Assembly (NCBI GenBank): GCA_016781635.1
Contig: JADDPY010000481.1
Location: 1 to 11,046, forward strand
Direction of reading: 5' to 3'
DNA from: Rubrobacter sp.
GTDB taxonomy: Bacteria > Actinomycetota > Rubrobacteria > Rubrobacterales > Rubrobacteraceae
DNA length: 11,046 nucleotides
Shown here: positions 1 to 6,241 of the stretch, in pieces
Position numbering within the stretch: the stretch's first letter is position 1
Layout: each line of letters opens with the position of its first letter
The notes under the pieces: model-generated
What the model was told of the DNA's origin: nothing
Database searches by the model: none
The model's input: the letters and a program-made list of their open reading frames with translations, nothing else
Position numbers and translations under genes: made by a program

Positions 1-37
1 CCGGATCCAACCCCTTGTTGTCGTTCGAACTCGCCAT
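1..37 (-). CDS. Possible start of a leftward gene, cut by the window edge
   Basis: An ATG at 37-35 on the minus strand opens a frame (Met-Ala-Ser-Ser-Asn-Asp-Asn-Lys-Gly-Leu-Asp-Pro) that runs off the left edge without a stop. TAAAAT (60-55) and TAGAAT (54-49) on the same strand resemble -10 boxes, but no good -35 box or ribosome binding site was found. Twelve codons are too few to identify a family, and the frame may be open by chance. Confidence 0.2.
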   Translation of the reverse strand, partial: MASSNDNKGLDP

Positions 38-111
38 CGCAAATACCCATTCTAATTTTAACCTAGGCCCGTTTGAGGCGGACGCCACCAACACTCTGTC
101 TCTCGATTTTT

Positions 112-178
112 GCCCCGGCATCTTGCCGGGGCCTCGACGAGATGGTCTCGTTTGTAACGGGTACGCTCCGCGAGGAGC
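112..178 (-). terminator. Cluster of three stem-loops downstream of the six-PAS kinase; possible terminator
   Basis: Three hairpins follow the kinase stop codon within 85 bases. One has a 5-bp stem, GCTCC at 165-169 with GGAGC at 174-178. One has a 6-bp stem, ACGAGA at 137-142 with TCTCGT at 146-151. The strongest has an 8-bp stem, GCCCCGGC at 112-119 with GCCGGGGC at 125-132, and a 5-base loop. Read leftward, the strong hairpin is followed by five A residues and not by U, so it is not a textbook intrinsic terminator. U-tract-less terminators are reported in actinobacteria, so a terminator is plausible but unproven. Confidence 0.4.
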
Positions 179-195
179 CGGGCGGATGCTACAGG

Positions 196-3100
196 CTACG
201 GCTTGTCGGTAGTGCCGGCGCCATCGGTCAACGGGAGGCGAATCGTCATGTGCGTTCCTTCGCCCAACCGACTTTGGGCCTCGATGCGCCCGCCCTGGGA
301 GTCCACGATAGTCTTGGCGATCGAGAGCCCGAGGCCCGTGCCGCCGTCGGCCGCCGGGCCTCGGGCTCTTCTAGCACGGTAGAAGCGTTCGAAGATGTGG
401 GGCAGGTCCTCGTCCGGGATGCCGGGCCCGCGGTCTAAGACCTCGATCCTCAGCTCGGTGGAACCATCCCCTCGGGTCACGGGCCCCGATCTCAGGGAGA
501 TGGTGCCACCCTCGGGGCCGTACTTGGCCGCGTTGTCCACGAGGGCCAGCACTGCCTGCTCGATGCGGATGTGGTCCACCCGCAAGATGCCTTCGACGTC
601 ATCGGTTCGGACGGCTTCGAGGATGGCGCCGTGCTCCCGAGCCAGAAGCTCGGCGCGGCCGGCTAGACAGGCCAGGAAGGGCTTCACCGGAACCGGTTCC
701 TGCACCAAGGGCGCCGCCGGTGGTAGGTCCGAGGAGTCCGAGCGGGCCAGGAAAAGCAGGTCCTCGACCATGCGTGAGACGCGCCCGGCCTCGCGTACGA
801 TCTCCTCCAGCCCCTCCTTGTGGACGCAGTCGCGCTGGAGCTGCAGGCCGACCTCGGCGTTGCCGCGGATGACCGTGAGGGGCGTCCTCAGCTCGTGGGA
901 GACGTCCGCGAGGAACTCCGTCTTCGCCCGCGCGGCCTCCTCCAGGGCCTCCTCGGCCGCCTTGCGATCGCTGACGTCGCGAGAGGAGGTCTGGAGGCGG
1001 GACACTCGTCCCCGCTCGTCCCAGATCAACCCCGTCACGGTCTCGAACCAGGCGTAATCTCCGGACTTTTTGCGGTAGCGGCACCTCGTGGAGACTTGGG
1101 GCTCTCCTCTTAATAACGTCTCCTGCGGACCCGAGCGGATGCGCGGGACATCCTCGGGGTAGATGAGGTCGTAGGGGTTGGTGTTTATGAGCTCCTCGGG
1201 ATCGTAGCCAAGCAGGCGTTTGCTGGAGGGGCTGACGTAGAGGTAGCGGCCGTCGAGTGCGTGGAGGCAGACCAGGTCGTTAGCGTTCTCCGCGAGGAGC
1301 CTGAAACGTTCCTCGCTCTCCCGGAGGGCCTCCTCGGTACGCTTGCGCTCCGTAATGTCTCGGGAGTTGGCGACGATGCCGTCCAGGCCCGACTCGTCGA
1401 CGGGGTTGCGCATGGTCGCTTCGATGTGGCGCCAGTAGCCGTCGCGGTGCAACATGCGCATCTCGACCGTCCTGCTGCTACCCGGCTCGCTCAGGGTCTT
1501 GCGTATGGCGTCGGAGTGACGGGGTAGGTCCTCGGGGTGGATCAGGGCGGACTCGAAGACGTTCTGACCGATTCTGCTCCTGGGTGCGTGCCCCAGCACC
1601 CGCCCTATCGAGGGGCTGTGGTAGAGGATGGTGCCGTCGGAGCCGATGACGGTGATCATGTCCGAAGAGTTCTGGATGAGGGACCTGAAGCGCTCCTCGC
1701 TCTCCTTGAGGGCCGTCTCGGCCCCTCGTCGCTCGGTGACGTCGAGCATCGAGCCGATCATGCGCACCGGCTCGCCCCCGTCTTCGCGCACGACGCAGCC
1801 CTGGTTGGCGACTACCGCGTACGAGCCATCGGCGCGTCGGAAGCGGTACTCGTCGGACCACGCCTCGCCGTCCCTCAGGATTGCGGCGACGCTCGCCATT
1901 ACCCGCTCTCGGTCCTCGGGGTGTATGCGTTCTTCCCACCATGCCAGGTTCTTCGGCTCGTCGGAGGAGTAGCCGAACAGGCTCTCGGCGGCCCCGCCCC
2001 ATTCGAGCGTGTCGTTTCGAAGGTCCGCGTCCAGGATCCCCTGGCTCGTGGCGCGGGCGACGAGGCGGTAGCGCTCCTCGCTCCGTGCGAGCGCCTTCTC
2101 CCACTCCTTGCGCTCCGAGACGTCCTGGACCTTGGCGATGTAGTAGAGGGGTTCGCCGCGCGAGCCGTTAACGAGCGAGACGTTCAGGGAGACCCAGACT
2201 GTCTTGCCGTCCGCGCACACGTAGCGCTTCTCTACATGATAGCTTTCGAACTGCCCCTCGTGAAGCCGGCGCTCGAAGTCCAGGCTTATCTCAAGGTCGT
2301 CGGGGTGTGTGATCTCCTGGAAGGTCTTCCCGAGGAGCTCGTCCTCGCTGTAACCGAGGATCTCGCACATGGCGGGGTTGACCTGCCCGTAGCGGCCGTT
2401 GAGGGCTACGAGGGCTATGCCGATAGGGGCGTGCGAGAAGGCAACGCGGAAGCGTTCCTCGGCGGCGCGCAGCTCGTTCTCGGCCGCCGTACGCTTGGTG
2501 ATGTCCTCCAGGGTTACGTGGACCCTGTAAGGCCGGTCCTCCCCGGATCGGAACTGCGGCACGGCGTCGACGCACATCCAGCGTACCTCACCGCCCGGCG
2601 GCCTCACGCCTACTACCGCGCCGTTGACCTCCCTCCCCGTTCTGAGGGCGACCACGACGGGGCGCTCCTCATCAGGTAGGTCCGATCCGTCCTCGCGGAT
2701 CGCCCTCCAACTGCGGGCAAGGGGAGAGAGGTTCGGCATCCGATCCACGTCGATGCCGAGGATCTTCTTTGCGGCGGGGTTGGCGGTGGTAACTTTGCCC
2801 CTTCCGTCGTAGTAGATAATGCCGTGGGTCATGGTCTCGAAGAGGGTGCGGTGCCTCTCCTCGCTCTGCTTGAGCGCCTCCTCGGCCTCCTTGCGCGCGG
2901 TGACGTCGCGAGCGATCCCTTCGACGGCCACCAGCCCGCCTTCGTCGTCCCTGACCAGACAGACTCGTTGCTCTAACCACAAGACCTCGCCGGTCTTGCG
3001 GACCCAGCGCAGCTCGAAGCTCGCGGTCGAGCCTTCGGAGCGCATGGCATGCATGAGGACGTGCCAATCATCGGGGTGGACTAGGCGGCGTATGATGCTC

Positions 3101-3420
3101 GGGTCCTCGTAGTGCTCCTCGACGGTGTATCCGGTCAGTCCTTCGACCGAAGGGCTGACGTAATCGAACCTGCCGATCGGGGCGGGGAGGTAACGGAAGA
3201 CCACGTCGCTGGCGGTCGCGAGGAGTCGCAGGTGCTCCCCGTTGCGGCGGTCCTCTGCCCCCAAGCTGCGTCTGGCGCGAGCGAAGCCCGCGGCAAGAGC
3301 CCCAACGAAACCGCCTACAAGCCCCCCGACCGCGGTCAACTCCGTGCGCTTGGATGCCCGCCGGAACGTATTCGAGAACTTTAGAGCCCTCCGCAAAGCG
3401 TTTTGATTCGAGGATCCCAC
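196..3420 (-). CDS. Sensor histidine kinase with six tandem PAS domains
   Basis: A 1074-residue sensor kinase that autophosphorylates on His and passes the phosphate to a response regulator. One hydrophobic segment lies at residues 28-47, followed by Arg-rich residues. Six PAS/PAC units follow at about 62-179, 187-314, 319-440, 446-568, 574-696 and 702-825. The last five each begin with a conserved (S/A)EER linker, and most carry the HPDD/HPED-type and D(V/I)(T/S)xRK PAC signatures; the second is the most divergent. HisKA has SHELRTP with phosphoacceptor His842. The ATPase domain has its N box at Asn963, G1 as DRGPGIP (996-1002) and G2 as GGTGLGLSIAK (1026-1036), as in PhoR/EnvZ-like kinases. 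The GTG start at 3420 is supported by a promoter whose predicted transcription start falls on that G, with no Shine-Dalgarno site. The likely partner is the divergent OmpR-type regulator at 3476. No PAS ligand can be named from sequence. Confidence 0.93.
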   Translation of the reverse strand: MGSSNQNALRRALKFSNTFRRASKRTELTAVGGLVGGFVGALAAGFARARRSLGAEDRRNGEHLRLLATASDVVFRYLPAPIGRFDYVSPSVEGLTGYTVEEHYEDPSIIRRLVHPDDWHVLMHAMRSEGSTASFELRWVRKTGEVLWLEQRVCLVRDDEGGLVAVEGIARDVTARKEAEEALKQSEERHRTLFETMTHGIIYYDGRGKVTTANPAAKKILGIDVDRMPNLSPLARSWRAIREDGSDLPDEERPVVVALRTGREVNGAVVGVRPPGGEVRWMCVDAVPQFRSGEDRPYRVHVTLEDITKRTAAENELRAAEERFRVAFSHAPIGIALVALNGRYGQVNPAMCEILGYSEDELLGKTFQEITHPDDLEISLDFERRLHEGQFESYHVEKRYVCADGKTVWVSLNVSLVNGSRGEPLYYIAKVQDVSERKEWEKALARSEERYRLVARATSQGILDADLRNDTLEWGGAAESLFGYSSDEPKNLAWWEERIHPEDRERVMASVAAILRDGEAWSDEYRFRRADGSYAVVANQGCVVREDGGEPVRMIGSMLDVTERRGAETALKESEERFRSLIQNSSDMITVIGSDGTILYHSPSIGRVLGHAPRSRIGQNVFESALIHPEDLPRHSDAIRKTLSEPGSSRTVEMRMLHRDGYWRHIEATMRNPVDESGLDGIVANSRDITERKRTEEALRESEERFRLLAENANDLVCLHALDGRYLYVSPSSKRLLGYDPEELINTNPYDLIYPEDVPRIRSGPQETLLRGEPQVSTRCRYRKKSGDYAWFETVTGLIWDERGRVSRLQTSSRDVSDRKAAEEALEEAARAKTEFLADVSHELRTPLTVIRGNAEVGLQLQRDCVHKEGLEEIVREAGRVSRMVEDLLFLARSDSSDLPPAAPLVQEPVPVKPFLACLAGRAELLAREHGAILEAVRTDDVEGILRVDHIRIEQAVLALVDNAAKYGPEGGTISLRSGPVTRGDGSTELRIEVLDRGPGIPDEDLPHIFERFYRARRARGPAADGGTGLGLSIAKTIVDSQGGRIEAQSRLGEGTHMTIRLPLTDGAGTTDKP

Positions 3421-3426
3421 AGGGGC

Positions 3427-3455
3427 ATTATACTTGTGGACGGGTGTGGTCTAAA
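3427..3455 (-). promoter_or_regulatory. Leaderless promoter of the six-PAS kinase
   Basis: On the minus strand, TTTAGA (3455-3450, 4 of 6 matches to the -35 consensus) is separated by 17 bases from a perfect TATAAT (3432-3427). Six bases (GCCCCT) then lead to the GTG at 3420, so the expected +1 coincides with the first base of the start codon. There is no ribosome binding site, so the mRNA should be leaderless. The promoter fills almost all of the 55-base gap to the divergent regulator gene. Confidence 0.7.
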
Positions 3456-3475
3456 ACTTAGCGGGGAGCCATGGC

Positions 3476-4153
3476 ATGCGCATCCTCATAATAGAAGACG
3501 AGGCCGGGATCGTAAGATTTTTGGAGCGGGGGTTTACCGCCCACGGCCACGGCGTCGTGACGGCCGACGACGGGGAGAACGGGGCCCGTATGGCGGTAGA
3601 AGAGCCCGTGGACCTTGTGCTGCTGGACATCTCGCTGCCGAGTATGGACGGCCACGAGGTTTTGAAGCGCATCCGCCAGAAGCGTACCGGGCTGCCGGTT
3701 CTCATGCTCACGGCCCGCGACGACCTGCGCAACAAAGTCGACGCCCTCGACGGCGGGGCGGACGACTACCTGACCAAACCGTTCGTTTTCGAAGAGCTGC
3801 TCGCCCGCATCAGGGCGCTCACGCGCCGGGCCGACCAGCAGCAATCCGCCCGCGTCTCCCACGGCGACCTGACGATGGACCTCCTCAGCCGCCGCGCCTG
3901 GCGCGGAGAGAACAAAATAGATCTCTCCAGCCGCGAGTTCGCGCTGCTCGAGTACTTCATGCGCCACCCCGGCCAGGTCCTCTCGCGCCAGCAGATCCTC
4001 TCTGCCATCTGGGATTACGCCTTCGACCCCGGCTCGAACGTTGTGGACGTCTACGTGAGGTACCTTCGGAGCAAGATCGACCGCGCTGGCGCGCCCTCTC
4101 TCATAACCACCATCCGCGGCTCCGGATACCGCTTCGACCCCGGCACGAAATAG
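3476..4153 (+). CDS. OmpR/PhoB-family response regulator
   Basis: A 225-residue DNA-binding response regulator, the usual length for the family. The receiver (about 1-118) has acidic residues Glu7/Asp8, phosphoacceptor Asp51 (LLDISLPSMDG), Thr79 and Lys101 (TKPF). A winged-helix Trans_reg_C domain follows at about 127-221, ending in the family's GSGYRF signature. The ATG at 3476 is preceded by GGGGAG (3463-3468) at 7 bases, and the receiver begins immediately, which favours this start over an ATG five bases upstream in another frame. The gene is divergent from the six-PAS kinase, whose HisKA-type core is the class that phosphorylates OmpR-type regulators, so the two probably form a pair. Its target genes are unknown; the shared 55-base region is a natural place for autoregulation. 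No clear promoter of its own was recognised. Confidence 0.93.
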   Translation: MRILIIEDEAGIVRFLERGFTAHGHGVVTADDGENGARMAVEEPVDLVLLDISLPSMDGHEVLKRIRQKRTGLPVLMLTARDDLRNKVDALDGGADDYLTKPFVFEELLARIRALTRRADQQQSARVSHGDLTMDLLSRRAWRGENKIDLSSREFALLEYFMRHPGQVLSRQQILSAIWDYAFDPGSNVVDVYVRYLRSKIDRAGAPSLITTIRGSGYRFDPGTK

Positions 4154-4301
4154 ACCCGGAGGCGTACTCGGCGCCAGGATGAAAAGATCCTAATCCCACT
4201 TTAATCCAACCATCATCTCCGCCGTGCAATATACCGACTTAGAGATTGCTGGCGGACCTTTTCGCACACCCACCGTGTTCTCGTCGGCGTCTCCACAATT
4301 A

Positions 4302-4376
4302 AAGAGCCCGGACCTGGGTGGTTCCTCCTTTCCCCACCCATCACCCACCAAGTTCCACCCACCGGGCTCTTCTTTT
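4302..4376. terminator. Long hairpin, probable bidirectional terminator between convergent regulator genes
   Basis: AAGAGCCCGG (4302-4311) pairs perfectly with CCGGGCTCTT (4362-4371). A second 7-bp block, TGGGTGG (4315-4321) with CCACCCA (4355-4361), extends the stem inward past a 3-base bulge (ACC). The loop is about 33 bases. Rightward RNA continues CTTTTA and leftward RNA TTAATT, so both have short U-containing tails. It lies between the stops of two convergent genes (4153 and 4408). The rest of 4154-4407 shows no credible gene. Confidence 0.72.
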
Positions 4377-4407
4377 ACTCTCACTCAAGGTACGAGCGTA
4401 CCGTCAC

Positions 4408-5103
4408 CTACCTGCCTACCATGGCCCTGGAGGACACTGGTGAGACAACTGGGGGTGGCAAAAAGAGCTCCTTGCGGCTCTTCAAGCCTATCTTTCCGAG
4501 GATGTGCTTCACGTGCGTCTTCACTGTAGGGAGGCTCATGTACAAAGTCCTCCCCACCTCCGCGTTCGAGTAGCGTTTGAGCATGAGGGTGAAGACCTCG
4601 CGCTCCTTGGGCGTGAGGGCGGGGCCTTTGCATGCTGCCCTTGTGACGAGCTGCGGCTCTTCCGCCGTGTCCACAAACCACACCCTCTCACCACTACAAA
4701 CCCGGCGCACCACCCCCGGGAACTCTAGATACTCCTCGCCCTTGTGGAAGTACCCATCAGCCCCCGCAACGGTGGCCCTCGCCAGGTCCTCCGCCCTGCT
4801 GAAGGCGCTATGTATGAGGATACGGGGAGGGTTCGGGGAAGCTTTGATCTTCCGGCAAACCTCCATCCCGTCGCCCTTCTCGCCGAGCCGGAGGTCGAGG
4901 ACCACCAGGTCCGGCTGGAGCCGAACGGCCAGCCGCACCGCCTCTTCCGCATCCCCGGCCTCCCCGACAACCTCCAGATCCTCCGTCGTTTCCAACAAGC
5001 TCCTGATTCCGAGGCGCGTCACGGGGTGATCATCGACCAACAACGTTCTGATTTTCGTATTGGATTTATGCCTACCGATTGTCTTGATTCCCAGATCGGT
5101 CAT
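4408..5103 (-). CDS. LuxR/NarL-family response regulator without an adjacent kinase
   Basis: A 231-residue response regulator. Residues 1-17 are an extension before the receiver (about 18-135), which has Asp24/Asp25, phosphoacceptor Asp70 (LVVLDLRLG), Ser99 and Lys121, so all catalytic positions are present. A GerE/LuxR helix-turn-helix follows at about 160-215 (TPKERE, then LPTVKTHVKHILGKIGL). The last 17 residues are a Pro/Val/Ser-rich tail. The ATG at 5103 has AAGGAG five to six bases upstream, which supports the long N-terminus. The gene lies 56 bases downstream of a small secreted-peptide gene on the same strand; no separate promoter is evident in the gap, so the two are probably co-transcribed. 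Which kinase feeds it is unknown; the membrane kinase at 6238-8391 is the nearest HisKA_3-type candidate. Confidence 0.92.
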   Translation of the reverse strand: MTDLGIKTIGRHKSNTKIRTLLVDDHPVTRLGIRSLLETTEDLEVVGEAGDAEEAVRLAVRLQPDLVVLDLRLGEKGDGMEVCRKIKASPNPPRILIHSAFSRAEDLARATVAGADGYFHKGEEYLEFPGVVRRVCSGERVWFVDTAEEPQLVTRAACKGPALTPKEREVFTLMLKRYSNAEVGRTLYMSLPTVKTHVKHILGKIGLKSRKELFLPPPVVSPVSSRAMVGR

Positions 5104-5159
5104 ATTTCTCCTTCACGAAGTTACGCTGTCCGCGGTTTCCTTCGCCAACCGTAACCTAA

Positions 5160-5312
5160 TTACCAGCAAAGCCAGCACGTGACGCGTGAGGGCTGGATCA
5201 CCTTATCGCTACCAGTTGATGCCTGAGAAGCGGAAACGCTGCTGGACGTTAACGCTAGGCAGACCGCACCCATGACTAACACCCGCCTTATCCTCTTCAT
5301 TGACCTGTACAT
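5160..5312 (-). CDS. Small predicted secreted peptide (50 residues)
   Basis: The family is not recognised. The ATG at 5312 is preceded by AAGGAG (5325-5320) with a 7-base gap, and a promoter-like pair lies further upstream. The peptide has the layout of a Sec signal: a basic start (MYRSMKRIRR), a hydrophobic core (about 11-25) and a Val-Ser-Ala cleavage motif at 26-28. The predicted mature part is about 22 residues and ends Cys-Trp-Leu-Cys-Trp. There is no lipobox at the single core Cys. A second in-frame ATG at 5300 (residue 5) could also start it. It lies 56 bases upstream of the LuxR-type regulator on the same strand. A signalling or small exported peptide is an inference from context; a chance ORF or the remnant of a longer gene remains possible. 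No peptide-modifying enzyme or exporter is visible nearby. Confidence 0.5.
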   Translation of the reverse strand: MYRSMKRIRRVLVMGAVCLALTSSSVSASQASTGSDKVIQPSRVTCWLCW

Positions 5313-5351
5313 AAATCTTCTCCTTCGTGTATAGGCTTTAGCAATAAAGCA

Positions 5352-5380
5352 ATTATGTAAAAATGAACTGTACGAGTCAC
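5352..5380 (-). promoter_or_regulatory. Candidate promoter of the small peptide / LuxR-type regulator unit
   Basis: On the minus strand, GTGACT (5380-5375, 4 of 6 to the -35 consensus) is followed after 17 bases by CATAAT (5357-5352, 5 of 6 to the -10 consensus). The predicted start near 5345 leaves a leader of about 33 bases carrying the AAGGAG site before the ATG at 5312. The segment is clearly AT-richer than the surrounding genes. Confidence 0.5.
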
Positions 5381-5415
5381 CATTCAATAGTTTGAAGTTA
5401 TGTAGCCTAAAGTTG

Positions 5416-5484
5416 GAAGGACGTTGCTGAAGTACCGAAGGTAAGGTCTGTCCTTCGAAGATGGAGCGGTCGCAGTGATCTTCG
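5416..5484. repeat. Overlapping, mutually exclusive inverted repeats in the 5313-5605 intergenic region
   Basis: Three inverted repeats share the 8-bp palindrome CTTCGAAG (5453-5460). GAAGGAC (5416-5422) pairs with GTCCTTC (5450-5456). CGAAGG (5436-5441) pairs with CCTTCG (5452-5457). CGAAGAT (5456-5462) pairs with ATCTTCG (5478-5484). They cannot all form at once. No T-run follows on either strand, so this is not a clear terminator for the NarL-type operon. Nearby is a 10-bp palindrome, ACGGTACCGT (5506-5515). Apart from the promoter at 5352-5380, nothing else was supported between 5313 and 5605. Confidence 0.45.
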
Positions 5485-5605
5485 ATCTGCTCTTGATGCG
5501 AAAATACGGTACCGTTACGGAGCAGAGGAAAAGTTATCGTGCCGTATAATCCCGCTTTTTTCGAGGATAGGCCATGAATCGATGGCGAGTTAGGCGGGAT
5601 CGCGG

Positions 5606-6241
5606 TTATTCGAGGCGCATAATGCCTCGCTTTAGGGCGGCCGTAACGGCGGAGGTGCGGTCGACGGCGTCGAGCTTATCGAAGACGCGGTTCAGGTGCG
5701 ACTTCACCGTAGCTTCGCTGATCCAAAGCTTACTCGCGATGCCCTTATTGTTGATCCCTTGCGAAACGAGTTGCAGAATCTCAACTTCACGAGGGCTCAG
5801 GACGTTGTCGTTGTCGCCACGCATACGCGCGACCAAGCGAGTCGCGACGCTCGGAGCCAGGGGGGAGGTACCACGAGCCACGTCGCGTATGGCGCCGAAG
5901 ATGCGCTCTTCGGGGGCATCTTTGAGCAGGAAGCCGAGGGCTCCGGCGGCTACTGCCCGTACGATATCGGCGTCGGTCTCGTAGGTAGTGAGAATAAGGA
6001 CGTTGGCAGATGGGTTCTCGGCTTTGATCCGCTCCGTCGCCGCCACACCATCCATCTTCGGCATTCTAAGGTCCATGAGGACGACGTTTGGATGGTGACG
6101 GATCGTTAGCGAGACGGCTTCGTCACCGTTCGTCGCCTCTGCGACAATTTCCAGGTCGGGCTGGCTCTCCAGCATGCCGCGCAGGCCAGACCTGACCACG
6201 GGGTGGTCATCGCAAATAAGTAGCCGGATGGTCTCCGTCAT
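5606..6241 (-). CDS. NarL/FixJ-family response regulator, partner of the upstream membrane kinase
   Basis: A 211-residue transcriptional response regulator of typical length. The receiver (about 5-122) has Asp11/Asp12, phosphoacceptor Asp57 (VVLMDLRMPKMDG), Thr85 and Lys107 (LLKDAP). The LuxR-type helix-turn-helix spans about 147-207 (LSPREVEILQLVSQG, then SEATVKSHLNRVFDKL). The ATG at 6241-6239 overlaps the TGA of the kinase gene (ATGA), with GAGGAG (6252-6247) five bases upstream, so translation is very likely coupled. The conserved gene order, kinase then NarL-type regulator, matches the LiaSR/DesKR style of two-component operon. The regulator is expected to be phosphorylated at Asp57 by the kinase and to control genes that cannot be named from this window. 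Confidence 0.95.
   Translation of the reverse strand: MTETIRLLICDDHPVVRSGLRGMLESQPDLEIVAEATNGDEAVSLTIRHHPNVVLMDLRMPKMDGVAATERIKAENPSANVLILTTYETDADIVRAVAAGALGFLLKDAPEERIFGAIRDVARGTSPLAPSVATRLVARMRGDNDNVLSPREVEILQLVSQGINNKGIASKLWISEATVKSHLNRVFDKLDAVDRTSAVTAALKRGIMRLE

Noticed and set aside
15..37. TTCGAAC near the left edge, resembling a tRNA T-loop
   Set aside because: The flanking bases do not form the five-pair T stem and no acceptor or anticodon arms are present.
1537..2679. A 380-codon plus-strand ORF, with several others, opposite the six-PAS kinase
   Set aside because: It lies fully antisense to a kinase with six clear PAS domains; long antisense frames are expected in GC-rich coding DNA, and the translation shows no recognisable domain.
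3403..4182. A 259-codon plus-strand ORF overlapping the OmpR-type regulator
   Set aside because: The translation is dominated by Arg, Pro, Gly and His, as expected from an out-of-frame reading; the other frame gives a complete receiver and DNA-binding domain.
4190..4384. A 64-codon minus-strand ORF between the convergent regulators
   Set aside because: It runs through the terminator hairpin, has no good ribosome binding site and shows no recognisable domain.
5313..5387. Upstream extension of the small peptide ORF to an ATG at 5387
   Set aside because: The added 25 residues cover the predicted promoter -10 box and precede the ribosome binding site; they would also bury the signal peptide.
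5445..5549. Short plus-strand frame ending at the TAA within TATAAT at 5545-5550
   Set aside because: About 35 codons with no ribosome binding site and no recognisable sequence. The TATAAT also lacks a -35 box at 16-18 bases, so it was not called as a promoter.
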